From Psychroserpens sp. (GTDB taxonomy: Bacteria; Bacteroidota; Bacteroidia; Flavobacteriales; Flavobacteriaceae), in assembly GCA_017643165.1 (NCBI GenBank), contig JAEPNY010000002.1, forward strand, positions 38,305 through 102,304: 64,000 bases of DNA, given 5' to 3'. Below, in pieces: positions 49,916-59,200 of the stretch. The notes under the pieces were generated by a model, which saw nothing but the letters and a program-made list of their open reading frames with translations, did no database searches and had not been told where the DNA came from. The stretch's first letter is position 1. Each line of letters begins with the position of its first letter. The translations under genes were made by a program, and so were the position numbers.

Positions 49916-50611
49916 CTAAATATTGTTTAGTGCATCCACAAGTTGAGTTTTCTTATTTCTACTCAATGGAATCTCATAAGCGCCAACTTCAACGTTTTTA
50001 CTGTTAAATCGGTCAACTTTATCGAGGTTCACAATATAAGATTTGTGGATTCTTAAGAATTTACCTTCTGGCAATTCTTTTTCAAAAGCTTTCATCGTAG
50101 ACAAGACAACAAGACTATTCTCTTCTGTCACCAATTTCACGTAGTCTCCAAGAGCTTCGATCCATTTAATGTCCTTAATATATACTTTACGTTTTTTAAG
50201 ATTACTTTTAACGAAAATGTGTTCACCATCAGTTTCATTAAAATCTAGCTTTAATTTATGCTGTTCTAACGCCTTTTCAACAGATTGATTGAATCTTTCC
50301 CTTGTGATAGGTTTTTGAAGGTAGTCGGTTGCATCGTAATTAAAAGCTTTAAATGCGTATTCAGTTTTACCTGTAACGAAAATAATTTGGGGTTTGTTGT
50401 TGAGTACATCTAGCAACTCGAAACCGTTAAGAACGGGCATCTCAATATCCAAGAAGATCAAATCGACCTTATGAGTGTTAAGTCCATTCTTAGTCTCTAG
50501 AGCGCTGCTATATTCCGCTATCAGATTAAGCGATGAGTGATTCTCAATGAGCTTCACTATCGATAATCGTTGAATCGCAGAATCATCAACTACTACACAG
50601 TTTAAAGTCAT
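49916..50611 (-). CDS. LytTR-family two-component response regulator
   Basis: 231 residues from MTLNCVVVDDSAIQRLSIVK. Receiver domain 1-120 with acidic pocket VVVDD, phospho-acceptor LIFLDIEMPVLNG (first Asp of LD) and KPITRERF; LytTR DNA-binding domain about 135-231 (KDIKWIEALGDYVKLVTEEN, FLRIHKSYIVNLDKVDRF, IPLSRNKKTQLVDAL). No histidine kinase is adjacent, so it is an orphan. An in-frame ATG 23 codons upstream gives a non-conserved extension. Divergent from the ribosomal operon. Confidence 0.92.
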   Translation of the reverse strand: MTLNCVVVDDSAIQRLSIVKLIENHSSLNLIAEYSSALETKNGLNTHKVDLIFLDIEMPVLNGFELLDVLNNKPQIIFVTGKTEYAFKAFNYDATDYLQKPITRERFNQSVEKALEQHKLKLDFNETDGEHIFVKSNLKKRKVYIKDIKWIEALGDYVKLVTEENSLVVLSTMKAFEKELPEGKFLRIHKSYIVNLDKVDRFNSKNVEVGAYEIPLSRNKKTQLVDALNNI

Positions 50612-50724
50612 AACATTATTATATTTTAGGTTAAGATATCGACAATAGTACGAAAAATTCGGATAAAAAACAAAAAACATCGGTAAAATGTGTTTTTTAA
50701 CAAGAAATTAAGAAATATTTAACA

Positions 50725-50766
50725 TAATAATTTTTACAACGAAACTTAATAATTTTTACACCGAAA
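50725..50766 (+). promoter_or_regulatory. 20-bp tandem direct repeat upstream of the rpsF promoter
   Basis: TAATAATTTTTACA[A/C]CGAAA occurs at 50725-50744 and 50747-50766 (19 of 20 identical) with a 22-bp period, two helical turns, ending 4 bp before the -33 TTG. Possibly an activator-binding site or UP-like element. Confidence 0.5.
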
Positions 50767-50770
50767 TGTG

Positions 50771-50801
50771 TTGTGAGTTAGATAATTAATAGTTATTTTT
50801 G
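50771..50801 (+). promoter_or_regulatory. promoter of the rpsF-rpsR-rplI operon
   Basis: TTG (50771-50773), 20-bp spacer, TATTTTTG (50794-50801): both elements exact, with a leader of about 26 nt to the rpsF ATG. Confidence 0.75.
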
Positions 50802-50833
50802 CACTCATTTTTAACACAATAAATAAAAGATTT

Positions 50834-51172
50834 ATGAATCATTATGAAACTGTTTTCATCTTAAATCCCGTTTTATCTGAAGATCAGATAAAGGAAACAG
50901 TAAAGAAATATGAAGATTTTCTTGTTTCTAGAGGAGCAAAGATGGTATCAAAAGAAGATTGGGGCTTAAAAAAATTAGCGTATCCGATCCAAAACAAAAA
51001 AAGTGGATTCTACCACTTATTCGAGTACACTGTTGATGGAAATGTCATCGACCCACTAGAAGTAGAGTTTAGACGTGACGAACGTTTTATGCGTTACTTA
51101 ACTGTGAAATTAGACAAGCATGCGATTGCTTGGGCTGAAAAGAGAAGAAACAAAATCAAACAAAACGCCTAA
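50834..51172 (+). CDS. rpsF: 30S ribosomal protein S6
   Basis: 112 residues: [60 protein letters not shown] and [20 protein letters not shown]. Ferredoxin-like fold that partners S18 in the 30S platform. Two bases before rpsR, with rplI downstream; the ssb gene often found here in other phyla is absent. Confidence 0.97.
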   Translation: MNHYETVFILNPVLSEDQIKETVKKYEDFLVSRGAKMVSKEDWGLKKLAYPIQNKKSGFYHLFEYTVDGNVIDPLEVEFRRDERFMRYLTVKLDKHAIAWAEKRRNKIKQNA

Positions 51173-51174
51173 TT

Positions 51175-51471
51175 ATGTCTTCAATAGAACAACAAGCAAA
51201 AGGAAAAAAAGACGGTGAAATCAGATATTTAACACCGTTAAACATCGATACAGCCAAAACGAAGAAATATTGTCGTTTTAAAAAATCTGGAATTAAGTAT
51301 GTTGATTACAAAGATCCAGACTGGTTATTAGGATTCGTAAACGAACAAGGTAAAATTTTACCAAGACGTTTAACAGGAACATCATTAAAATATCAAAGAA
51401 AAGTATCTGTTGCTATTAAAAGAGCACGTCATTTAGCTTTAATGCCATACGTAGCAGATTTATTAAAATAA
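51175..51471 (+). CDS. rpsR: 30S ribosomal protein S18
   Basis: 98 residues: a charged N-terminal extension ([20 protein letters not shown]) and the S18 core [58 protein letters not shown]. Typical for Bacteroidota. Sits between rpsF and rplI. Confidence 0.97.
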   Translation: MSSIEQQAKGKKDGEIRYLTPLNIDTAKTKKYCRFKKSGIKYVDYKDPDWLLGFVNEQGKILPRRLTGTSLKYQRKVSVAIKRARHLALMPYVADLLK

Positions 51472-51484
51472 AATACCAATAACT

Positions 51485-51934
51485 ATGGAACTTATATTAA
51501 AACAAGACGTTGAGAATTTAGGATTTAAAGACGATATTGTAACAGTTAAGAACGGTTATGGTAGAAATTTTTTAATTCCACAAGGGCATGCTGTAATGGC
51601 AACGCCTTCTGCTAAGAAAGTATTAGCTGAAACTTTAAAGCAAAGAGCATTTAAAGAGAAATCAATCATTGAAGCTGCTCAAACTACTGCAGATGCAATT
51701 AAAGAGCTTGAAATTAAAATCGCTTCTAAAGTTGGAACTGGAGACAAATTATTTGGATCAGTAAACAATATGGATTTAGCAAATGCATTACAAAAAGCTG
51801 GTCACGAGATTGATAAGAAATTTATCACAGTAGCTGGTGGATCTGTAAAGCGTTTAGGAAAGTACGATGCTGTAGTAAGATTACACAGAGAAGTATCTGT
51901 TGATTTACCATTTGAAGTTGTAGCTGAAGCTTAA
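51485..51934 (+). CDS. rplI: 50S ribosomal protein L9
   Basis: 149 residues: MELILKQDVENLGFKDDIVT, VKNGYGRNFLIPQGHAVMAT (rRNA-binding N domain), a central helix, and the C domain KLFGSVNNMDLANALQKAGH. Last gene of the operon; a strong terminator follows 21 bases after the stop. Confidence 0.97.
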   Translation: MELILKQDVENLGFKDDIVTVKNGYGRNFLIPQGHAVMATPSAKKVLAETLKQRAFKEKSIIEAAQTTADAIKELEIKIASKVGTGDKLFGSVNNMDLANALQKAGHEIDKKFITVAGGSVKRLGKYDAVVRLHREVSVDLPFEVVAEA

Positions 51935-51955
51935 TATTCAAATCAAATATATCGT

Positions 51956-51986
51956 AAAGCCTCAACTTATTAGTTGAGGCTTTTTC
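51956..51986 (+). terminator. terminator of the ribosomal operon
   Basis: AAAGCCTCAACT-TATT-AGTTGAGGCTTT, a perfect 12-bp stem followed by TTTTT. Confidence 0.93.
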
Positions 51987-52012
51987 AATACCATAATACT
52001 TAGTCATCTGTT

Positions 52013-52483
52013 ATGAAATATGCAAGATTAACAAAAGAACAATTTGAAGAATTACATCAGGAGTTTATCAATTTCCTCGCAACACAATCCATTACGGGCG
52101 ATGAGTGGAGCGATATTAAGGCGAATAAACCCGAAGTGGCAGAGCAGGAGTTGGACGTATTTAGTGATTTGATATGGGAAGGTGTCTTGTCTCAAGTAGA
52201 ATTCCTCGAGCATATTTCTCCACAACAAATGCATTTATTTTATTGCACAGAGGATCATATGCGCCTTATAGCACTAAAAGTAACCAATGATGCCATTGAT
52301 ATTACAACTAAAGATGGTTACAACTGGTTTCGTGACAACTTAATGTCTGATGAAGTTGAGTTTTTTGCAGCAAAAAAGGACTATTCTGAAGATAAAGGTG
52401 TTGATAAATTCAAATTGATCCAGGAAGGTGCTAATATCACGAAAGGTCAGTTATTCCAATATTTTGAAAATTTAGTAGGTTAA
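52013..52483 (+). CDS. DUF6495-family protein
   Basis: 156 residues, cytoplasmic, no signal: MKYARLTKEQFEELHQEFIN, LATQSITGDEWSDIKANKPE, VAEQELDVFSDLIWEGVLSQ, EDHMRLIALKVTNDAIDITT and ANITKGQLFQYFENLVG. I associate this sequence with the flavobacterial DUF6495 family, of unknown function. Convergent with the AraC-type gene, one base between the stops. Confidence 0.82.
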   Translation: MKYARLTKEQFEELHQEFINFLATQSITGDEWSDIKANKPEVAEQELDVFSDLIWEGVLSQVEFLEHISPQQMHLFYCTEDHMRLIALKVTNDAIDITTKDGYNWFRDNLMSDEVEFFAAKKDYSEDKGVDKFKLIQEGANITKGQLFQYFENLVG

Positions 52484-52484
52484 A

Positions 52485-53390
52485 CTACTTTATTGGAATG
52501 TATAAATCAACGATACATTTCTTTTCAGGATGCTGATTGAAATCGTTATGATAAATCTCGAACGGCGGTTGTTCTCTTTTTTTATAACCGTTATCGTTCA
52601 TCCATTTAAAAAGATTTGACCAAACGGTTGGAAACTCTCCAACGTTAATTGTATAATGGCCAACAATATAGTTTCCGCCTTCAAGTGCTGTATTGGATAC
52701 TTCGCCATCAGACTTAATTGGTGTATCCACCACTAATCCTGCGGTCATGCGTACTTTGTCTGGTGCAGTGATTTTAAAACTGTCGTAAAATACAGTAGCT
52801 ACTTTAAAATCTGGTTGTCGCAATAGGCCTTTTTGACCAGCCCAACTCAACAAGCGTTCAAATCCACTTGATAATTCTTGTTTTCCAATACAAGTGATTC
52901 CGGCAATGTTAATGGGATCTATAGTACAGATGTCTATATTCGATGTCATGTTTTGTGTGTGTTTATTAGTTTCACTACAAACATAGGATTCAAATGTCGT
53001 ATTCATTATACCATTCTTGCCTTTTACTTGACGAATCTTGCTATATTTTCCTTTACTATTTCTTCGGAAATCTGATGGGCTCATCCCATAATACTTTTTA
53101 AAGGCTCTTGTGAATGACGAATTACTCGTGAAACCATAACGATTCGAAACTTCTGAAATTGTCAGATTCTCGCGATGCAAAAGATCTGCAGATGCGCGCT
53201 CTACGCGTTTTCTCGCGATATAATTATTTAAGGTCTCACTAGTAAACGACTTAAATATTCTATGGAAATGATAGGGTGAATAATGTGCTCGGCTAGAAAT
53301 TTCAGCTAAGGTAAGATGGTCTTCAAGATGTGATTCTATAAAGTCGAGTGCTTTATTAATACTGCTAATCTGATCTTTAGTGAGATTCAT
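52485..53390 (-). CDS. AraC-family regulator with GyrI-like effector-binding domain
   Basis: 301 residues. N-terminal double HTH about 10-112 (LDFIESHLEDHLTLAEISSR, AHYSPYHFHRIFKSFTSETL, SNRYGFTSNSSFTRAFKKYY, GMSPSDFRRNS); C-terminal GyrI-like domain about 145-301 (INIAGITCIGKQELSSGFER, AGLVVDTPIKSDGEVSNTAL, EGGNYIVGHYTINVGEFPTV, CIVDLYIPI), the Rob/SbmC type that binds hydrophobic compounds. Six bases after the ABC permease gene, so both are cotranscribed. Confidence 0.9.
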   Translation of the reverse strand: MNLTKDQISSINKALDFIESHLEDHLTLAEISSRAHYSPYHFHRIFKSFTSETLNNYIARKRVERASADLLHRENLTISEVSNRYGFTSNSSFTRAFKKYYGMSPSDFRRNSKGKYSKIRQVKGKNGIMNTTFESYVCSETNKHTQNMTSNIDICTIDPINIAGITCIGKQELSSGFERLLSWAGQKGLLRQPDFKVATVFYDSFKITAPDKVRMTAGLVVDTPIKSDGEVSNTALEGGNYIVGHYTINVGEFPTVWSNLFKWMNDNGYKKREQPPFEIYHNDFNQHPEKKCIVDLYIPIK

Positions 53391-53396
53391 AGATTA

Positions 53397-54635
53397 TTAC
53401 TCGTAACGCAGAGATTCAACCGGATCTAGTTTAGCAGCTTTATTAGCAGGATACGATCCTGAAACTACAGCTACCAAGAAGGTAATCGCACTTGCCCAAA
53501 TCATAGCTCCCCAAGGAATAACAAATTTAAAATCTACAATTGCAGCAAAGCCATAGCCTAACAAGATTCCGAGTATGATTCCTAGAAGACCTCCCAATTG
53601 TCCGATGATTATGGTTTCAATAAAGAATTGGAAAGCGATGGTTCGTCTTTTGGCACCTAGTGATTTTCTAACACCAATTTCGCGGGTTCGTTCAGTCACA
53701 GATACGAGCATCATATTTAACAGCGCGATAGTAGACCCAAAGATGGTAATGATACTAATGACCCAAGCCGCTGTTTCAAGAACTCCCGTAATTGAACCAA
53801 TGCGATTGATAAGATCATCACTTCGTTCTATCCCAAAATTGTTTTCCTCTATCGGATTTAATCCTCTAATATTTCGGAATATTAGAATAGCTTCATCTTG
53901 TGCACCTTCCAACATATCTTTCTTGTCTGTCTTGATACTTAAATTGTAATTGATGTTGGCATTCGTAAAAATGGTCCTCGCTTTTTGCAGCGGCATCAAC
54001 ATACGTAGATCTTGATTATTTCCGAAGGTTGCTCCTTTTTCCTTGAGAACACCAATGACTTTGAATTTAGCACCTCTAACACTCAAAGTTTTTCCAATAG
54101 GATTCACATCATTAAGCAAGGCTTTTTTCAAATCACTTCCAATAACACAAACGCTATTGCTATTTTGAACATCAAAGTAGTTTAGTCCGCGTCCGACTTC
54201 AAGTTCTAGACCAGAGTTTGTTAAAAAGTTTTCATTGATACCTAGGACCTGAACTTCAGGATCCGTTTTTTCATTTTCATATTTTACTTCGGCAGTGCGC
54301 GTACCTGTAAATGCAATAGAAGTCTTTGTGAACGGAAATTTATAGTCCTCCTCAAAAGTTTTTACGTCTCTATAGCTGATCACAGGATTAATCTTAGGCT
54401 TTTCATCACCTTGACGACGCGTCGTGAACTCGTAACGCTGTATATTAAACGTATTCGCACCCATAGATGAAAAATCGCTCGAAATTGTATTTTCAAGGGC
54501 AGAAACGGCACTTAAAATACCAACTAACGCAGTGATACCTATGGCTATAATTAAAATGGTAAGGATGGTTCGAAGTAATTGACTTTTAATAGAGTCAAAG
54601 GCAATTCGAATATTTTCGCGAACTAATGAAAACAT
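53397..54635 (-). CDS. MacB-like ABC transporter permease (FtsX family)
   Basis: 412 residues from MFSLVRENIRIAFDSIKSQL. One N-terminal span (LLRTILTILIIAIGITALVG), a large periplasmic MacB-type domain about 45-285 (GANTFNIQRYEFTTRRQGDE, VLGINENFLTNSGLELEVGR), then three spans with TERTREIGVRKSLGAKRRTI and the final PANKAAKLDPVESLRYE that define the family. Its ATPase is not adjacent. Probably part of an efflux or lipoprotein-handling system with the AraC/GyrI-like regulator downstream. An in-frame ATG 16 codons upstream is unlikely. Confidence 0.88.
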   Translation of the reverse strand: MFSLVRENIRIAFDSIKSQLLRTILTILIIAIGITALVGILSAVSALENTISSDFSSMGANTFNIQRYEFTTRRQGDEKPKINPVISYRDVKTFEEDYKFPFTKTSIAFTGTRTAEVKYENEKTDPEVQVLGINENFLTNSGLELEVGRGLNYFDVQNSNSVCVIGSDLKKALLNDVNPIGKTLSVRGAKFKVIGVLKEKGATFGNNQDLRMLMPLQKARTIFTNANINYNLSIKTDKKDMLEGAQDEAILIFRNIRGLNPIEENNFGIERSDDLINRIGSITGVLETAAWVISIITIFGSTIALLNMMLVSVTERTREIGVRKSLGAKRRTIAFQFFIETIIIGQLGGLLGIILGILLGYGFAAIVDFKFVIPWGAMIWASAITFLVAVVSGSYPANKAAKLDPVESLRYE

Positions 54636-54737
54636 AGTAATCTTTAAAAGTTGGTTGCTTTTTATAGTAAGACTACAAAACAAGCATAAAGTTACTATAA
54701 AAATGAAATAACTTTCGAAAGCCTTTAAAATTTATAA

Positions 54738-54745
54738 TATTTTTG
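54738..54745 (+). promoter_or_regulatory. -7 promoter element of hisS
   Basis: TATTTTTG, exact consensus, 53 bases before the ATG; no TTG at -33. Confidence 0.4.
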
Positions 54746-54798
54746 TGATTCAATAGAGGATAACACTAAAATGAATTCCTGTTAGTCAGGAAAAACTT

Positions 54799-56169
54799 AT
54801 GGCACAAAAACCAAGTATACCTAAAGGGACACGAGATTTTAATCCACAGGACGTTGCGAAGCGTAATTATATATTTAGTACTATAAAGCAACAATTTGAA
54901 CTTTTTGGGTTTCAACCTATAGAAACACCAAGCTTTGAGAATTCTAGCACACTGATGGGTAAATATGGTGAGGAAGGTGACCGATTGATATTTAAAATCC
55001 TCAATTCGGGTGATTATTTAAAAAAGGTTGACGAGAATTTATATGCATCGAAAGACGCTAGTAAACTTACATCTAAGATTTCTGAAAAAGCCTTACGCTA
55101 TGATCTTACCGTGCCTTTTGCGCGATTTGTTGTACAGCACCAAAATGATATAGATTTTCCTTTTAAGCGTTATCAGATTCAGCCTGTTTGGCGAGCCGAT
55201 CGCCCGCAGAAAGGACGCTTTAGAGAATTTTATCAATGTGACGCTGATGTCGTTGGAAGCGATTCCTTATGGCAGGAAGTAGAATTTGTACAATTGTATG
55301 ATGCCGTTTTTACCAAATTGGGATTATCTGGTGTTACGATAAAGATTAATAACAGAAAGATCTTATCTGGAATTGCTGAAGTTATTGGTGCTAAAGACAA
55401 ACTTATAGACTTTACGGTAGCTTTAGATAAGCTGGACAAAATTGGAGAGGAGAATGTCAAAGCGGAAATGCTGGAGAAAGGCATTCCACAATCAGGAATT
55501 GATAAACTTCAACCGTTATTTAGTCTGTCTGGTGATTTTGGATCGCAGGTGACTGAATTAAAGACCATTTTAAAGGCTTCTGAAGAAGGCACTCTAGGAA
55601 TTGAAGAATTGGAATTCATAAATACAGGTATAGAAGCACTAGGTTTGAACACTGCTCAATTACAACTAGACGTAACCCTAGCCAGAGGATTGAACTATTA
55701 TACTGGTGCCATTTTTGAAGTTGCAGCTCCAGAAGGTGTAGCTATGGGATCTATAGGCGGTGGAGGTCGTTATGATGACCTAACAGGAATCTTCGGACTT
55801 AAAGACATGAGTGGTGTTGGTATAAGTTTTGGACTTGATCGTATTGCGTTAGTACTAGAAGAATTGAACTTATATCCTGAGACAGTTTCAGATTCAGTGA
55901 AGGTCTTATTCATCAATTTTGGAGAGCAGGAAGCGCTCGCTAGTATGAAAGCGATTAAAGAATTAAGAGCAAATGGAGTTCGTGCCGAATTATTCCCTGA
56001 TAAGAAAAACACAAAGAAACAATTCAATTATGCCAATAAACGAAATATACCTTTTGTCGTTCTATTAGGAGATTCAGAATTGCAATCAAATACCTATACG
56101 CTCAAGCACATGAGTTCTGGCGAACAATCGCAAGTAGACCTAAACGGATTAATTTCTGCAGTACAATAA
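54799..56169 (+). CDS. hisS: histidine-tRNA ligase
   Basis: 456 residues. Class II motifs: [78 protein letters not shown] (motif 2), histidine-binding [35 protein letters not shown] and [18 protein letters not shown] (motif 3); anticodon-binding C-terminal domain from about 365. Single gene with its own promoter and terminator. Confidence 0.96.
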   Translation: MAQKPSIPKGTRDFNPQDVAKRNYIFSTIKQQFELFGFQPIETPSFENSSTLMGKYGEEGDRLIFKILNSGDYLKKVDENLYASKDASKLTSKISEKALRYDLTVPFARFVVQHQNDIDFPFKRYQIQPVWRADRPQKGRFREFYQCDADVVGSDSLWQEVEFVQLYDAVFTKLGLSGVTIKINNRKILSGIAEVIGAKDKLIDFTVALDKLDKIGEENVKAEMLEKGIPQSGIDKLQPLFSLSGDFGSQVTELKTILKASEEGTLGIEELEFINTGIEALGLNTAQLQLDVTLARGLNYYTGAIFEVAAPEGVAMGSIGGGGRYDDLTGIFGLKDMSGVGISFGLDRIALVLEELNLYPETVSDSVKVLFINFGEQEALASMKAIKELRANGVRAELFPDKKNTKKQFNYANKRNIPFVVLLGDSELQSNTYTLKHMSSGEQSQVDLNGLISAVQ

Positions 56170-56171
56170 AA

Positions 56172-56206
56172 AAAGCCTCAATCCGATAGGAGAGAGGCCG
56201 TTTTTA
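56172..56206 (+). terminator. terminator of hisS
   Basis: GCCTC / GAGGC stem with a 14-base loop and TTTTT; flanked by A residues on the other side, so it may also serve the convergent giant gene. Confidence 0.65.
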
Positions 56207-56235
56207 AGTTAAGATCACGGTAGATTTGGGTCTAT

Positions 56236-59200
56236 TTATTTCACCATTACTTTTTTAGATAACAAACCGCTTAAAGTATCCATCTTGATAATGTAAGTTC
56301 CGGTGCTAAGATTCTTAACTTCATATTCAGAATAGTCCAGTTCTGAAATGTTTTCTATATCAATAATATTTTGTCCTAAAATATTATATAGTTCAATTGA
56401 TTTGATCTCCACAAAATTTGGATTGAAGACTACGATGCTTTGGACTTCATTATCGTAATACACATCAATTGATTGTAATTCTTGTTCTTCGACACTCAAT
56501 GAATCTTCAGTACTAAACGTTAATTCAAATCGATCTAAGTATTCACCTGCCGCAAGGAAGAATTGGAAATCTCCTTCGCGTAAGTTATGATACGTATCAT
56601 CTAGTAAATCATGAATATAGATCTCGATATCGTCAGGTACGTTTTCTAAACTATCGATAGTAATTGTATTTAATCCATCATCACTAGTTTTAATACCTAA
56701 AGGATAAACTGTATCCGGTTCAGCTTCGTTACTTCCCTGAATAGTATACTTATCATTGTCGATCATCCAGAATAGATCATCCATTTGATCATCATAGGTT
56801 TTAGCATCAAATGCCCAATCATAACCCATGGTAGTCGTTTCATCAATTGTCAATAATAATTGTCTATGAATTGTATTTATTGAGTTGAAACCAATTCTGA
56901 ATTTCATTCTATCATCTGTAAGTGCATCTCCATTGTCAGCTGTATTATTTGATCCATCAGAACGAACAAATACAGAGTTTCCTGGTCCTTCTAATTCATA
57001 GATACGTTGTCCATTATTAAAATTAATTGTTCCGTTTGATTCACCAACAACAAAGAATCCTTGACTTACTGGGATGTATCTTGCTGGTAATTTCGTAGGT
57101 GTACCACCTGTAGCTACATCTGGATCATTGGTACCTAATGAAGGTGCACCAACTCCTCCAGAGAAGTTGTAGGTTGCATAACCACCTTGATACTCTTGAA
57201 GTACGTGAGATCCTCCGCCCCAGTGCTCCCAGAAATATAGTGTCCCACTAATTAAAGGATCAGCTCCAGCTCCTGTAATATTCGGACCATTATCAGTAAT
57301 GAATTGATTAGCGTCTATTGCAGAAGGGTATGGGTTACCAACGAGGTAGTCATTACCAGCATTCAACGTTAGACTTATATCGCCATTGTTAGGTTTACCT
57401 AAAAACTCATAGTTTTGAGTATCGACTATTGTACCAGAACCAGGACCTTTCATAGTAAATCCTTCACCAGCTAATAAGGTTCCATTCTGTCTTACATGTT
57501 GCCATGCTGAATAATCGCCATCTGGTTGGTCTGCAAACTTCCAAATCCAATAATCAGCTATAGTTACAGGAGTACCGTCGGCACCATCATAACTAGCGTT
57601 ACTGAAATTAATCGGCGTACCATCGTCTAGCATAACATCGGTTACCGTATAAGAATTATTATTTGTAGTTGCATTAATTTCTCCAACAGGTGAAGACCAA
57701 TAGTTATAAGTATGCACATCAGCAGTACCTTGTTGGTCTTTTTCTAAAGAACCAGAAGACGTAGGATCTAGATCACTACCTGTAGTTTGTACAAGTTGTG
57801 ATTGTCCTTCAAGATCAATCTTACCGTCAAGTTTTAGGTAGTGGGTTATAGTAAGTCCGTTACCTGCCGTAGAATCAAAATTACTTCCATCTACAGTCAA
57901 TTCACCTGCATCTACATATAGACCAAGTACTTCTCGATCCCGACCTAAAACAACTTCAGTATCGATTCGTACATCATGTGCGACGCGCACTATATTCCAA
58001 TCGATTGGTGTAACACCATCTACCACAGAAAGTTCATTAGGAAGTGCCTGAACCGCATTATTTAACCAAGTTCCAGAAGTCGTCCAATCACCATTGGCTT
58101 GACTTTCATATGGTAACGGTGCTGTTTGGCGATCAACCGTATCAAGGTTTCTTAGAGCACCTTGATTGCTATTACCTGAAGCATCTTCTGTATTTGTGTA
58201 TGTATAAGTTGACATTGGGTAATATCCTGCTAATTCAGTCCAAGGAATAGCACCTATATCATTCTTAGTAATCGTATTTGGTAACACTCTACCTCCAACG
58301 AAGGTTGAATTGTCCTCAATTTCTTGATTCATTATATATCTCAGTTGCGTCACTGTTAAGGCAGTATCCCATACGCGTACTTCATCAATGTTTCCTCTAA
58401 AGAATTGCGTAGGTGTATTTTTACCAGCTGCAGCAATATAGAATGATTCATCTGTAACAATTGGAGCTGTTTTATCTTCTTCAACATCCAAAACTCCGTC
58501 TATATAGAGATATAATCTTGTACCATTGTAGATTGCAGCGACATGATGCCATTCATCATCTGGAATACTAGCATCAGAACGTAATAATTGATCGGTTCCA
58601 TTTTTCCAGAAAAATTGTAATCGGTTATTATCTAGAATTCTAAAATCATAACCCGTTGTAAATGGGTTATCTCGTTTTGAAACGATAGACTTAGTTCCAG
58701 TATCTGCGGCATCTCTTTTGATCCAAGCTGAAATTGTAAATCCAGTTCCATCAAGATCTAACGCATCTTCCATATCTATATAATCAACAGATCCATCAAA
58801 ATATACAGAACGCTCAACAACAACTTGAGGTGCATATCCGAAGGTAATGAACTTCGTACCGTCAAAATCATAATCTGTTTCAAGATTTCCATTACCATCA
58901 TCCACCATAACTCTATAGTCGGCAGTAGGGTCAAAAATTCCAGTTTCAGAAATAAACATATAAAAGCTACCTGGAGGTGTAATATTTCGAATCGCATCTT
59001 GAGGAATTCGAACATTTACAGTTCCTATATCTCCTCCTGTTTCAACAACTTTCCAAACACGTTGCATTCCGGTGAATGTTACATCTGTAGTTAGGGCAGG
59101 CGTAATTCCTGCACTCATATTAACTGTTATTGTTGAAGCAGCAAGATTTAAATCTGCACCATTATTACCCCAAACAAGGTATTCTTTATCGTTAAATGTA

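Noticed and set aside
50802-50833. S6:S18-binding mRNA leader structure
   Set aside because: The leader is only about 25-30 nt and AT-rich, without the expected hairpin with the CCG motif.
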